DNA of 64,000 nt from Nitrospinae bacterium bin107 (GCA_002238965.1 MPNJ01000004.1:1-64000); one strand, 5' to 3'; counted from the first letter of the stretch, positions 17,500 through 26,739 are shown. Notes: generated by a model not told the origin, from the sequence alone. Translations and numbers: made by a program.

Positions 17500-19134
17500 A
17501 TGGCACAAGCCAATGAGGGGGGAAAGGCCGCCTCCTCACCTGCGAAAATAGGGACGGAAAAGACATTCGGCCTCCATAAATTAGGCCTTAAGAACGTAGG
17601 GAAGGTGTACAGGAATCTCCCCATTCCCACACTCAATGAAATGGCGGTCACGCGAGGCGAAGGATTCCTCGCACCCAACGGCGCACTCGTGGTCCATACT
17701 GGCAAATTCTCCGGCCGCTCGCCCAAGGATAAGTTCACAGTGGACCAGGACCCTTCCAACAAGAAGATATGGTGGGGACCCATCAACCAGAAGATATCGA
17801 CCGAAAACTGGGACAGCATTTTCCAGAAAATCGCCGGCTACGCTAAAAAGCGAGACCTTTTCATCTTCGACGGTTTCGTGGGCAACGACCCGAGATACAA
17901 ACTCCCCGTGCGCGTCATCTCCGAACTCGCATGGCATTCGATGTTCTGCCAGACGCTGCTCGTGCGTCCCGAACCCGGTGAGCTCAACAGCCATAAAGAC
18001 CCCTTTACAGTCATCGATATGGGCAGGTTCCTGGGAGCAGGCCCGGCCGAGGGGCTCCGCCAAAATAATTTCACGCTCGTGAATTTCGAGAAAAACATGG
18101 CGCTCATCGGCGGCTCTGAATACGCCGGCGAGATGAAGAAATCCGCCTTTTTCATCATGAATTATCTGCTGCCGCAAAAAGGCGTCTTCCCGATGCATTG
18201 TTCGGCGAACATGGGCCACGGCGGGGACACGGCTCTATTCTTCGGTCTATCCGGCACGGGAAAGACCACATTGTCCGCAGACCCGAATCGAAAGCTCATC
18301 GGCGACGACGAACACGGGTGGTCTGATTCAGGCATCTTCAATTTCGAAGGCGGTTGCTACGCAAAAACCATTAACTTGACGAGAGAGAAAGAACCTCAGA
18401 TTTGGGATGCGATTCGCTTCGGCTCCGTTCTGGAGAACGTCATCGTCGACCCGCTTACGCGAGAAATTGATTATGACGATATGTCGCTGACCGAAAATAC
18501 GCGCGCAACCTACCCCAACCATTTCATCGACAATTGCGTGCTATCGGGAATGGGTGGTCATCCGAAGAACATCTTTTTTCTCACATGCGACGCATTCGGT
18601 GTCCTGCCTCCCATCAGTAAGCTCACGCCCGAGCAGGCTGTCTATCATTTCCTCTCGGGCTATACGGCGAAAGTGGCCGGCACCGAAGCGGGCGTCGATG
18701 AGCCGATGGCCACGTTCAGCAGTTGTTTCGGCGCGCCTTTCCTGGCGTTGCACCCCGCCGAATACGGAGAGATGCTCCGGGATAAGCTGAAGAAGCACGA
18801 CGCGCAGGTCTGGCTCGTCAACACGGGATGGATTGGTGGGGCCGCCGGTGAGGTCGACAGAATGCCGCTGCATCATACGCGCGCTCTTTTGACAGCCGCG
18901 CTGACGGGCGAACTCGCAAAAATTCCTACCCAGGACGTGCCTATATTCGACCTCCACGTTCCGACAAGCTGCACTGGAGTGCCGCAGGAATACATGATTC
19001 CAAGAAATCTTTGGGCGAGTGCCGAGAAATACGACGATAAAATACGCGAACTCGCGGGAGCGTTCCAGGAGAATTTCGAGCAGTTCGCGGATCGGGTGAC
19101 GCCGGATGTCGCGGCGGCCGGTCCCCAAATCTAG
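17500..19134 (+). CDS. pckA: Phosphoenolpyruvate carboxykinase (ATP)
   Basis: 544 residues, normal length. The nucleotide site GLSGTGKTTLSADP and the following GDDEHGW metal/kinase motif (about 250-272) are those of the ATP-dependent enzyme; RSPKDKF near 71 and the GYTAKVAGTE region support this. It converts oxaloacetate and ATP to PEP and CO2, the entry to gluconeogenesis from organic acids, and would let cells grow on acids, amino acids or fatty acids such as those handled elsewhere in the window. GGGAGGT lies about 9 bases before the ATG. Confidence 0.97.
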   Translation: MAQANEGGKAASSPAKIGTEKTFGLHKLGLKNVGKVYRNLPIPTLNEMAVTRGEGFLAPNGALVVHTGKFSGRSPKDKFTVDQDPSNKKIWWGPINQKISTENWDSIFQKIAGYAKKRDLFIFDGFVGNDPRYKLPVRVISELAWHSMFCQTLLVRPEPGELNSHKDPFTVIDMGRFLGAGPAEGLRQNNFTLVNFEKNMALIGGSEYAGEMKKSAFFIMNYLLPQKGVFPMHCSANMGHGGDTALFFGLSGTGKTTLSADPNRKLIGDDEHGWSDSGIFNFEGGCYAKTINLTREKEPQIWDAIRFGSVLENVIVDPLTREIDYDDMSLTENTRATYPNHFIDNCVLSGMGGHPKNIFFLTCDAFGVLPPISKLTPEQAVYHFLSGYTAKVAGTEAGVDEPMATFSSCFGAPFLALHPAEYGEMLRDKLKKHDAQVWLVNTGWIGGAAGEVDRMPLHHTRALLTAALTGELAKIPTQDVPIFDLHVPTSCTGVPQEYMIPRNLWASAEKYDDKIRELAGAFQENFEQFADRVTPDVAAAGPQI

Positions 19135-19182
19135 GGATTTATACCAGATTTATTCACTCCCCATACACAAGGAGGTATTCCG

Positions 19183-19368
19183 ATGCCGGTTGTTCAGGTG
19201 AGCCTGCTGTCAGGAAGATCCAAAGAGCAGAAAAGCGCGATGGCGGATGAGATTACCGAGACGGTCCACAAGCATTCAGGCGCCCCGAAAGACGTCATCA
19301 CGGTCATATTTCAAGACGTCGGCACGGACTCCTGGGCGGCGGGTGGTACTCTCTTCGAAGACCGATAG
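19183..19368 (+). CDS. 4-oxalocrotonate tautomerase-family protein
   Basis: 61 residues, the canonical size. After removal of Met the N-terminal Pro (PVVQVSLLSGRS) is the catalytic base of the family, and R11 of the processed protein matches a conserved Arg of 4-OT. A perfect AAGGAGG lies eight bases upstream. It likely forms a hexamer catalysing keto-enol tautomerisation or a hydrolytic dehalogenation-like reaction; substrate is unknown. It is followed 33 bases later by a nitrilase-fold gene, so a small catabolic operon is likely. Confidence 0.9.
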   Translation: MPVVQVSLLSGRSKEQKSAMADEITETVHKHSGAPKDVITVIFQDVGTDSWAAGGTLFEDR

Positions 19369-19401
19369 CATCGGGAATCCTATAACTGAGGAGGGATTGA
19401 T

Positions 19402-20259
19402 ATGAGCGCCGATAATTTCAGGCTCGCACTCGTGCAGCCGATGGGATACCCACCACCCGAGGATGAAAAAAACGTGGCCGACGCGGTTCGATACGTCGAA
19501 GACGCAGCCGCGCAGGGGGCCGATTTCGTCGCATTCCCCGAATCATATCCAGGTCCCTGGCGGATGCCGGCGACTTTCGACCCCACCGGGGCGATGGAGG
19601 AAGTGGCAAAGCGCTGCGGCGTTTACGTTCAGTACGGGACCTTGGAACCGTTGGATAACGAGAAGAAAACGGCCCACAACCTGCTGAACCTCGCCCGGCC
19701 TGCAGGTGGCCCTTCGGGCCGTTACCGCAGGACCCATCCACCCGGACCCTGGATATATACCGGCGGAGGTACATGGGAGTTCCAGTACGTCGCGGGGAAC
19801 GAATACCCCGTTTTCGAGACCCAGTACGGCCAGGTCGGCATGGCGATGTGCAGCGAAGTCTATATGCCGGAAGTGACGCGCGCACTCTCGCTGCGCGGGG
19901 CGGAGATCATCTTCCTGCCCGCAGGCGTGGATAAAAAGAGGCTGTGGGGCACCTGGCGGAACCTCATCTGGTCGCGCGCGATAGAAAACCTGGCGATCGT
20001 CATCACCACGCAGAACCTTTTTGATAAGAGCCAGCGCGGCCTGGCGATGGTGGCGACGCCCGAAGAAGTCATCTTCGAGAGCACGAAGGCCGGTATGTTC
20101 ATGGTCGACGTGGATCTGGAGCGAATGCGCGAACTCCGCGAGCAAAACGACGAGGTGACATCATCGGGGCAAAACGCGGCCAAGGCCGGTGTGCTGAAAC
20201 AGTGGCAAAGGCCTGAATTGTATGACAAGTTCTTCCCAAAAGAAGGCGCGGCCAGCTAA
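19402..20259 (+). CDS. Carbon-nitrogen hydrolase (nitrilase superfamily) with Lys-to-Arg change at the catalytic position
   Basis: 285 residues. The fold is clear: FPESY (E47), then the YRK-x-H element, then the nucleophile C150 in MAMCSEVYMPEVTRAL. In the family a Glu-Lys-Cys triad is needed; here the Lys is replaced by Arg (Y108-R109-R110-T111-H112, codon AGG). It may be a variant with altered chemistry or a non-catalytic relative. Nitrile, amide and carbamoyl substrates are all possible. In operon with the tautomerase; a terminator follows. Confidence 0.85.
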   Translation: MSADNFRLALVQPMGYPPPEDEKNVADAVRYVEDAAAQGADFVAFPESYPGPWRMPATFDPTGAMEEVAKRCGVYVQYGTLEPLDNEKKTAHNLLNLARPAGGPSGRYRRTHPPGPWIYTGGGTWEFQYVAGNEYPVFETQYGQVGMAMCSEVYMPEVTRALSLRGAEIIFLPAGVDKKRLWGTWRNLIWSRAIENLAIVITTQNLFDKSQRGLAMVATPEEVIFESTKAGMFMVDVDLERMRELREQNDEVTSSGQNAAKAGVLKQWQRPELYDKFFPKEGAAS

Positions 20260-20268
20260 TAAAGCATG

Positions 20269-20301
20269 CACCCTCCGGAGAGTGCTCCAGGGGGTGTTTT
20301 T
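20269..20301 (+). terminator. Rho-independent terminator after the nitrilase-fold gene
   Basis: CACCCTCCGG pairs with CCAGGGGGTG (nine of ten, one a wobble) around an 8-base loop, followed directly by TTTTT. It ends the tautomerase-nitrilase transcript. Confidence 0.75.
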
Positions 20302-20331
20302 CACACTAAAATTTTCTCCTAGAAGATGCGA

Positions 20332-20835
20332 ATGTCGAACACCTATTTCTGGCTTCTGTACGTCCATATACTGGCGGCATGTCTGTACGAAGGCGCGCTC
20401 GTTTTCTTCTGGCTCCTTATGGGGCACTTGAGGCGCAGGCTTGAACCTGAGGAATACGCGGGCGAGATTATCTCCATCCTGCGTTTCTACCACCCCTTCG
20501 TGCTTATTTGCATGGGCGTGCTCATCATGACGGGCGCGTGGTATCTCACGGGCCTCAAGATGGCGATGGGCCCCGCATTCGGGAAACTCTTCGTGCCGCT
20601 GGGGCTGAAATTACTCACTGTTTTCCTGATGATGATGGGGATCAGCTTTCAGTTCTTCGCAGTGGGCCTTAGGCTCACGCGGGGGACGGGACCCGCCGGG
20701 AACGGGCGTCCCCTGGGCGATACGACGGATGAGCGCATCAGATTGCTCAAGACGCTCGAGCATGTGAATCTCGGGAACGCGCTCCTCGCCCTGTTCGCGA
20801 TATTCTTTGGATTAGCGCTGAACAAGGGTTTTTAA
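20332..20835 (+). CDS. Integral membrane protein, unknown function
   Basis: 167 residues from ATG 20332 (an ATG two codons earlier is also possible). Four hydrophobic segments near 5-27, 49-72, 83-110 and 145-165. Histidines sit inside or at the edge of helices (LYVHILAACLYEGALVFFW; RFYHPFVLICMGVL; LEHVNLGNALLALF), a pattern seen in heme-binding CopD/DUF2269-like membrane proteins. That similarity is an impression only. A loop of low complexity (TRGTGPAGNGRPLGD) lies before the last helix. Confidence 0.7.
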   Translation: MSNTYFWLLYVHILAACLYEGALVFFWLLMGHLRRRLEPEEYAGEIISILRFYHPFVLICMGVLIMTGAWYLTGLKMAMGPAFGKLFVPLGLKLLTVFLMMMGISFQFFAVGLRLTRGTGPAGNGRPLGDTTDERIRLLKTLEHVNLGNALLALFAIFFGLALNKGF

Positions 20836-20960
20836 TCTGTCGGTTGTGGCGCATAGTTAATGTGATACGTGAGACATATTCAAGCCGTTTTTAATTTCTC
20901 GTTTTACCCCGTGAATTTATCTAAATTTATCGAATTTTTCGGAAATTATGAGGGCTCTAC

Positions 20961-21692
20961 ATGGCGACGGAACAAGAGCTTGCGAGTGCTGCGAACAGGC
21001 GCCCCGTCGGCAATGCGGAAGTCGCCCCGAAGCCCTGGGAGGGTTTCGAGGGCGTGGCTCTCGCCGGCCCCAGAACCTCTCTCGAGCCGGTCGATGCGGA
21101 CCGCGATACCGCCGACATCTTCCGGGCTGCGACCGAGGGCGAAGACACCGACCGCATATTTGATTACATGAACGTGGGTCCCTTCACCGACAAGGAGCAG
21201 GTGCATGCTTTGCTCGTCGAACGCCAGGCGTCACAAGACCCGGTGTTCGTCGTCTACCGCGACAATGATACCGGCCGCCTCGGCGGCATGGGCAGCTTCA
21301 TGGAGATCAGGCCCGCCATTGGCGTCGCCGAAATCGGCCACATCTGGTTCGGCCGCGACTGGCAGCGCAACGCCCGCGCCACCGAGGTACTCACGCTCAA
21401 AATGCGCCACGCCCTGGAAACACTTGCCTACCGCCGCCTGGAGTGGAAGTGCGACGCGATCAACTCGGCTTCGCGCAGCGCGGCCCTGCGACTGGGTTTC
21501 CGTTACGAGGGCATATTCCTGAACCACATGATCGTCAAGGGGCGCAGCCGCGATACCGCCTGGTTCTCCCTCACCCAGGAGGAATGGCCCGCCGTCGCGG
21601 ATGCGCACGCCCGCTGGCTCGCGCCTGATAATTTCGACGCCCAAGGAAAACAGAAATGCTCGCTCAGCGACCTCACCCGCGCGCTCTGGTGA
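20961..21692 (+). CDS. GNAT-family N-acetyltransferase (RimJ/RimL-like)
   Basis: 243 residues. Core GNAT features: EIGHIWFGRDWQRNARATEVL (the acetyl-CoA region, residues about 124-144), RRLEWKCDAINSASRSAALR and LGFRYEGIFLNHMIVKGRSRD, a set typical of RimJ/RimL-type N-terminal or small-molecule acetyltransferases. Cytoplasmic. Substrate not predictable. Single gene; convergent with the lipoprotein gene, 21 bases apart. Confidence 0.9.
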   Translation: MATEQELASAANRRPVGNAEVAPKPWEGFEGVALAGPRTSLEPVDADRDTADIFRAATEGEDTDRIFDYMNVGPFTDKEQVHALLVERQASQDPVFVVYRDNDTGRLGGMGSFMEIRPAIGVAEIGHIWFGRDWQRNARATEVLTLKMRHALETLAYRRLEWKCDAINSASRSAALRLGFRYEGIFLNHMIVKGRSRDTAWFSLTQEEWPAVADAHARWLAPDNFDAQGKQKCSLSDLTRALW

Positions 21693-21713
21693 ATACGCCT
21701 GTTTTGCAATCAG

Positions 21714-22709
21714 CTATTTGTCATCAGAGGGAGGGAGACGAGACACTCCGTTATTCCGAAAAGTCTCGCTAACGCCCACGAACGACCCGGATAGCGAGCC
21801 TGCGCTGCCGTCGCTCTCCTCGAAATAGACGCTGTTGAAGCCCCCCACCAGCCGGGGGTTCCCGTCCGTGTCCTGGCGTCTGGAAAGCGTCCCGCCCCAG
21901 TACCCCTCCGCTAGCGTGACGTTCCGCTCCGGGTGTTTCAACGTCACCCTGTCGCGATCGAACGTGCCGTCTTCCCTGATAATCGCTGTGGCGAGGTGGA
22001 GCTCGTAGTCCTTGGCGATGCCCTGCACGTCGCTCACATCCTGGCCCAGGAAAACGCCGAAATGCGCGCGCTGCGTGACGAGGTCGCCCACGCACCCGAT
22101 GCAGCCTTTCAGGGTGCCGTCCTGGAAGTCCGCGGTGAGGGTGATAGTTCCCTGGTACTCCTCGATCACGAATTCGCCCTCATTCTCTCCCCAGTCGCTC
22201 CCGGCCTCGTATGCGTAGAGCCCCCCGGCCGGACCTGCATAATCGGCCGTCCCGTCGACCGGCAATTGCGGCGCGACGCCATGGTCGAGCGCCGGCCCGT
22301 CGATAATCGCGTACCGCTCCGAACCCCTGAGCGAAAGCGGCGGTTTCTGGTCGGGGAACTCCGCCCACCAGCCGGCCACGAGGTAGTCGGCCGGGTCGTC
22401 CGGGTCCCAACTCACCAGGCTGTAGGCTACCGATGTGGCGTCATCCGTAATCTTGAGGAACGTCCAGGCCCGCGCCTGATGGCCGGGCACGGGCGTCATC
22501 CCGGGCTGCACCCCGATGACATCATCTGTCGTGTTGACCGAAGCCTCGGTTCCGTCGTCAAGCGTTACGAAAAACCGTAAGCTTTCGCCGTCGAACTCGG
22601 TATTCCTCTCGAGCGTGATGGGAACTCCGTCAGCCGATCCACCGGCGCCGCTTCCCATACAGGCGGTCAGCAGCAACGACATAACGAGCAGCACAGGAAT
22701 GTATTTCAC
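21714..22709 (-). CDS. Lipoprotein with transferrin-binding-protein-like beta-barrel
   Basis: About 331 residues from the GTG at 22709, chosen because AGGGGAA lies just before it and the product then begins with a compact signal peptide ending in the lipobox LLTAC. The C-terminal half (DGTADYAGPAGGLYAYEAG, GEFVIEEYQGTITLTADFQD, YWGGTLSRRQD, LVGGFNSVYFEE) has the Gly-rich alternating strands of the 8-stranded barrel found in TbpB-like surface lipoproteins. Probably membrane-anchored and outward-facing. No iron-uptake genes are nearby, so ligand is unknown. Confidence 0.75.
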   Translation of the reverse strand: MKYIPVLLVMSLLLTACMGSGAGGSADGVPITLERNTEFDGESLRFFVTLDDGTEASVNTTDDVIGVQPGMTPVPGHQARAWTFLKITDDATSVAYSLVSWDPDDPADYLVAGWWAEFPDQKPPLSLRGSERYAIIDGPALDHGVAPQLPVDGTADYAGPAGGLYAYEAGSDWGENEGEFVIEEYQGTITLTADFQDGTLKGCIGCVGDLVTQRAHFGVFLGQDVSDVQGIAKDYELHLATAIIREDGTFDRDRVTLKHPERNVTLAEGYWGGTLSRRQDTDGNPRLVGGFNSVYFEESDGSAGSLSGSFVGVSETFRNNGVSRLPPSDDK

Positions 22710-22950
22710 GTCAGTTCCCCTCATCTGAATCATTTAGTCTTCCGTGGCGTACGCTAATCTTCTCTAATCATGCGTTGAGGAGTCAAGAAAAATTCAAGGC
22801 AGGCAATCTTGAATGAAATTGAGGATTGGATTTATATGGCGCACTGACGCTGCCAACCTTCTGAGAGCCTTCACACCAAAGGCGCGATTGCGGCGTCCGC
22901 CCGAACAGGAGTTTGGGAATCAGATATCAGGAGATTTATTGCTCTTTATT

Positions 22951-23796
22951 TCAAGTCGAATGAGGCGGCTGGGCGGCGCATCGGAAGCCAATGTAGCCGT
23001 GCCCCGTCGCCTGCCTGCCGGGCATCACGACTTCCCGGTTCGTCGCCGTCATGCCGTCAGGCAGGCTCGCAGAATTGCCGCCCCGCACGACGCGCGCATC
23101 CACCGCGCTCAGGTTCTCGCGCCCGTCCTTGGGCTTGTAGGGATAGTTCATCGCCAGCGAGGCCGTCCACTCCCACACCTGCCCCGCCATGTCGTTCACC
23201 CCGTATGGGCTGGCGCCTTTTGGATAGCTGCCCACGACCGCCGTCTGGCCCCTGAAATCCCCGAGGAGCAGGTACTCGCTTGATGGCTTCTGGTTCCCCC
23301 ACGGGTAGAGTCGGCCATCCGTTCCACGCGCCGCCTTTTCCCATTGCGCTTCGCTAGGCAGCCGCTTCCTCTTCCAGCGGCAATAAGCCAGCGCCCCGCC
23401 CCAGGCCATCTCGCTCGCCGGGAATTTGTCGAAACCCTTCTCGACCACCCAGTTGTCGCCTTGGGGAACGATCTTGGCGTCGGGGTCGTCGGTGTCCAGA
23501 TACATCTCCCCCTGCGGCCCTGCCGGGCCTTTCGCCTGAATGAAGGGGAGGTAATCCGCCCAGGTCACCAGGTTTTGGTCGATGTAATAGGCGGGCAGGA
23601 ACACACGATGCGCGGGTTTTTCCTCATCGGGGCCGTCGTTTCTCCCCATCGTGAAGGGACCTGCGGGAATGAGCACCATCCCTGCGTACTTGCCCTTGCC
23701 CATCTTCGGCGCGGAAGCGGCGCCGGCCGTTTCTGCAAAAATCGCCGCTACGAAGACGAGAAGGAGTATCCAAATGCCGATGGATTTTTTTGTCAT
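22951..23796 (-). CDS. Secreted SUMF1-domain protein
   Basis: 281 residues with a cleavable signal peptide (IGIWILLLVFVAAIFAETAG, cut near 24-27). SUMF1 fold: MVLIPAGPFTMGR, then RLPSEAQWEKAARGTDG, NDMAGQVWEWTASL, VVRGGN and YIGFRCA. Only the FRC cysteine is present; the paired active-site Cys of formylglycine-generating enzyme is Tyr here. It is therefore probably a periplasmic ergothioneine-synthase-like or non-catalytic SUMF1 relative. The 217 bases before the lipoprotein gene hold nothing recognisable. Confidence 0.87.
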   Translation of the reverse strand: MTKKSIGIWILLLVFVAAIFAETAGAASAPKMGKGKYAGMVLIPAGPFTMGRNDGPDEEKPAHRVFLPAYYIDQNLVTWADYLPFIQAKGPAGPQGEMYLDTDDPDAKIVPQGDNWVVEKGFDKFPASEMAWGGALAYCRWKRKRLPSEAQWEKAARGTDGRLYPWGNQKPSSEYLLLGDFRGQTAVVGSYPKGASPYGVNDMAGQVWEWTASLAMNYPYKPKDGRENLSAVDARVVRGGNSASLPDGMTATNREVVMPGRQATGHGYIGFRCAAQPPHST

Positions 23797-23929
23797 TCGC
23801 CATCCCTCAAACCATGGAATTCTGAAGATTATAGCGCAAAGCGGGGAGAGAAGCTGTATGGGAATGGGGCGTCACCGCTCAATCAACACATAATCTCTCT
23901 CGATAACGAGCGCACAGTCGGTTTCCCGG

Positions 23930-24730
23930 TCATGCCGTCCCGAGCGCGCCCTTGAGGAACGCGCACAGCGGCTCGTTGACTGCCGGCGGCGATTCGGCAA
24001 GCGCCATATGCCTGAGTCCGGGCAATACGACGAGACGGGCGCCGGGAATGAGCTCTGCCATGGCCCGCGCCATGGCGGGCGTGTTCCCCGGGTCGTCCTC
24101 GCCGGTCATCACAAGCGTCGGACAGCCGATCCGTTCAAGACCCTGGACGATCTCGGAGTCCCCCTCGGCGAGAACCCGGTAAATCCGTGAATAGACTTTC
24201 GGGTCGTTGCGCGTGATCCACCTGCGGATCTGGTCGATCAGTTCCGGCGCCTGGGTACGGCACGCCGGCGTGAACCAGCGTTCGAGGGCGGAGTCCACGT
24301 TCGCCGAAGGTCCGTGCACCTGGGTCTGACGCACGCGCTCACGCACCGCGTCGCGTTCGGCCGGGCTGCGGTCGTGGGGCGAGTGCAGTATCGCGAGCGC
24401 AGAGAGCCGATCCGGATGATCCAGCGCGAATCGGCGCGCTATCATGCCGCCGAGCGAGAACCCGGCCACTGCAGCGCGCTCGACCCCGCATCGGTCCATG
24501 AGTCCGAGCAATTGACCGGAGAACATGGCGAGGTCAGGCGTGCCCGCAGGCGGCGCGCTCTCTCCGTGTCCGAGCAGATCGTAGGTCAGCACGCTGAAAT
24601 GCGGCGTGAGCGCCGGGAGCTGCCACTGCCACATCGCGCGGTTTAGGCCGAAGCCGTGAACCAGGGCGACCGCCGGGCCGCTTCCGTACAGCTCCCAGCT
24701 TGATTCGCCCGCGCCGCCCCTGCGATTCAC
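23930..24730 (-). CDS. Alpha/beta hydrolase (3-oxoadipate enol-lactonase-like)
   Basis: 266 residues, GTG start. Oxyanion region VALVHGFGLNRAMW, nucleophile elbow GFSLGG (Ser near 92), acid in TGEDDPG and His in GLRHMAL. The layout resembles PcaD-type lactonases and related esterases. It is the last gene of a minus-strand run with a luciferase-like flavin oxidoreductase and a two-domain ferredoxin-fold protein, a context suggesting oxidative cleavage of a cyclic compound followed by hydrolysis. Substrate unknown. Confidence 0.87.
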   Translation of the reverse strand: MNRRGGAGESSWELYGSGPAVALVHGFGLNRAMWQWQLPALTPHFSVLTYDLLGHGESAPPAGTPDLAMFSGQLLGLMDRCGVERAAVAGFSLGGMIARRFALDHPDRLSALAILHSPHDRSPAERDAVRERVRQTQVHGPSANVDSALERWFTPACRTQAPELIDQIRRWITRNDPKVYSRIYRVLAEGDSEIVQGLERIGCPTLVMTGEDDPGNTPAMARAMAELIPGARLVVLPGLRHMALAESPPAVNEPLCAFLKGALGTA

Positions 24731-24767
24731 GCGTGCAGTCCATGGGCGAAGGCATATATATGTTTCA

Positions 24768-25805
24768 TCACGCGAACGCCGGCATCACTTCCTTGATGAA
24801 CAGTTCCAGCGACCTCTTCTGCTCCTTCATCCCGAGACCCAGGCTCGCGTAATACGTGAAATGGTCGACGCCGAGCGCCTCGTAGGCCCTGAGCTTCTCT
24901 GTCACCTCTTCCGGGGTGCCGAACAGCAGGTTCTGATGGAGCATGTTCGGGTCATACTCGTCACGGTTCTCCAACTCCGAGAGTTCGACCGCCCGGGGAA
25001 AACCGTCGGCGACGTCTCCTAAGTTCTTGAACAGGTTCTCGAACTGGCCGAACTGGCGTATCGCGGCCTTCACCGGCGTCTCCCAGTCCTCTTTGCGGTC
25101 GTATACCACCGTGTGACGCATGGTGGCGAATATCGGCCGCGGTTTGCCGGGGTTGTCAGCGAGCGCAGTCTCCAGACGCCCCTTGTAGAGCTCGACTTCC
25201 GACATCGGGCGGGTCAGGGGCCAGGAGAGGATGTTGCACTCGTGCTTCACTGCGAAGTCGTAGGAGTCTGGCGAACGCGCCGCAATCCAGACCGGTGGAT
25301 GGGGCTTCTGCAACGGCTTCGGCACGGATGTCGCCGCCGGAAAGGACCAGAACTCGCCCTCGTGCTCGTAGTCGCCCCGCCATAACGCCTTCACCACCGG
25401 CAGCATCTCGAACATGTACCGGAATCCATCGTTGCGCTGCAGGCCGGGATGCATGCGGTCGAACTCGCGCTGGTAGGCGCCGGAGCCGATGCCGAACTCG
25501 AGGCGCCCGCCGCTGTACAGGTCCATCAGCGCAGCCTCGCCCGCGGCCTTGAGCGGATGCCAGTACGCCGCCACGACCACCGCCGAGCCGAGCCGGATGC
25601 GGGACGTGTGGGCGGCCCACCAGGTCAGTATCTGGAATGGATTGGGCGCAATGGTCATCTCCAGCGCATGGTGCTCGGCGGCCCATGCGATTGCGAAGCC
25701 ACCCTCGTCGGCCATCTGCACCATCTCAAGCGTATGGCGCTCGACATCTGTCATGTCCTGCTCGGGTGTCATGCGTTCCATGTTGATGGCCAGGTGAAAT
25801 TTCAT
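24768..25805 (-). CDS. LLM-class (luciferase-like) flavin-dependent oxidoreductase
   Basis: 345 residues, TIM-barrel bacterial-luciferase family: EGGFAIAWAAEHHALE near 35-50, RIRLGSAVVVAAYWHPLKAA near 68-88, DLYSGGRLEFGIGSG, KPLQKPHPPVWIAARSPDS near 162-180, and FGTPEEVTEKLRAYEALGVD toward the C-terminus. Likely an FMN-dependent monooxygenase or F420 oxidoreductase. Middle gene of the three-gene run 26579 to 23930. Confidence 0.9.
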   Translation of the reverse strand: MKFHLAINMERMTPEQDMTDVERHTLEMVQMADEGGFAIAWAAEHHALEMTIAPNPFQILTWWAAHTSRIRLGSAVVVAAYWHPLKAAGEAALMDLYSGGRLEFGIGSGAYQREFDRMHPGLQRNDGFRYMFEMLPVVKALWRGDYEHEGEFWSFPAATSVPKPLQKPHPPVWIAARSPDSYDFAVKHECNILSWPLTRPMSEVELYKGRLETALADNPGKPRPIFATMRHTVVYDRKEDWETPVKAAIRQFGQFENLFKNLGDVADGFPRAVELSELENRDEYDPNMLHQNLLFGTPEEVTEKLRAYEALGVDHFTYYASLGLGMKEQKRSLELFIKEVMPAFA

Positions 25806-25859
25806 GTTATCAAGCCCCTCGCTAGGCTCATGGCGTGTGGATTACCGATGAGTCACGTA

Positions 25860-26579
25860 TCAGGCGTTCTGCGGCGGCCAGATGCGGCTTGCCGCCAGCG
25901 GAGAGCCGGGCGGATGCACCAGATACCCGTGCACGCGCTTCGTCCCTTCCGTCTCTTCGAGTGCGATGTAGTTCGCCTCCCGCGACTCTAAAGATGTGTA
26001 CTCATAGAGCACCGAATGCTTGGGCCAGGCCGTCGCCACCAGGTATTTTCTCGCGCCGATGCAGCCCGGCGTCTCCGCGACCCGCGCCATGCGCTCCTGG
26101 GCATACCATGCCTGGAGGTCCTCATCGTTGCCCTGCGCATCGTAGCGGCCCATCTGGATGGCGGGCGCCATGACGTCGGGGGCTTCCCTCTTCCCTGCGT
26201 CCGGGCCTTCCACCCGCCATTCCTCGCAAAGAATGAACCCTTTGGCCTGGATCCGCATCCCCGTCATCGCGCGGGTCTCTTCGTTCTGGCGCTCTTTTAG
26301 CTGCGCAGGGCTGGGGTCATAGAAAACGCGGGTGGATTCCCCGCCGAAGAGCGCGATGAACCCCGCGCCCGAGGCAAGTTCTGGATCGTCGGTGCGGTTC
26401 AGGCGCGCCGCAATCTTCTCGAACTTCTCTCCGGGGTGTTTCACCTCATAGTGCGCAGCCCAGGTATAGCCCGGACGAGCAAGTTTTTCGGGAATGTGCA
26501 CGCCGTGAAACCAATCCATGTACTCATCCCGCCCCTCCTCGGGCAAATCGTAGATGATCGCCCATACCGCCCTGTCCAT
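25860..26579 (-). CDS. Protein with two ferredoxin-like (dimeric alpha/beta barrel) repeats, unknown function
   Basis: 239 residues. Residues about 4-120 and 140-225 have the same strand-helix pattern: IIYDLPEEGRDEYMDWFHGVH; then DAQGNDEDLQAWYAQERMAR. A W/HxxxH-like segment (WFHGVHIPEKLARPGYTWAA) matches EthD/DUF4286-type proteins. Such small domains often act as decyclase or auxiliary subunits in catabolism. First gene of the LLM-hydrolase run. Confidence 0.72.
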   Translation of the reverse strand: MDRAVWAIIYDLPEEGRDEYMDWFHGVHIPEKLARPGYTWAAHYEVKHPGEKFEKIAARLNRTDDPELASGAGFIALFGGESTRVFYDPSPAQLKERQNEETRAMTGMRIQAKGFILCEEWRVEGPDAGKREAPDVMAPAIQMGRYDAQGNDEDLQAWYAQERMARVAETPGCIGARKYLVATAWPKHSVLYEYTSLESREANYIALEETEGTKRVHGYLVHPPGSPLAASRIWPPQNA

Positions 26580-26643
26580 GTTCCGCCTCCGTTTTCGCAG
26601 AAATGATTAATGAATGAAAAGACTGTAAAGGCCGTCGGTCTAG

Positions 26644-26739
26644 CCTCCCCCTACAGGGGTTGTTGAAAAAGCCTCAAGGGGGAGGGCATCCCAATCATCG
26701 AATTGTTCACCGTAGGGACAGGTCGCGACCTGTCCCTAC
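26644..26739 (+). repeat. Two-part palindromic repeat, copy 2, inside a broken MNT gene
   Basis: The first part is CTCCCCCT, three bases, GGGGTTGTTGAAAAAG (26645-26671). Forty bases on, at 26712-26739, is a perfect 28-bp palindrome with half-site GTAGGGACAGGTCG. Same parts and order as at 415-495, in the opposite orientation. It sits exactly where the coding homology of the nucleotidyltransferase gene stops. Confidence 0.75.
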
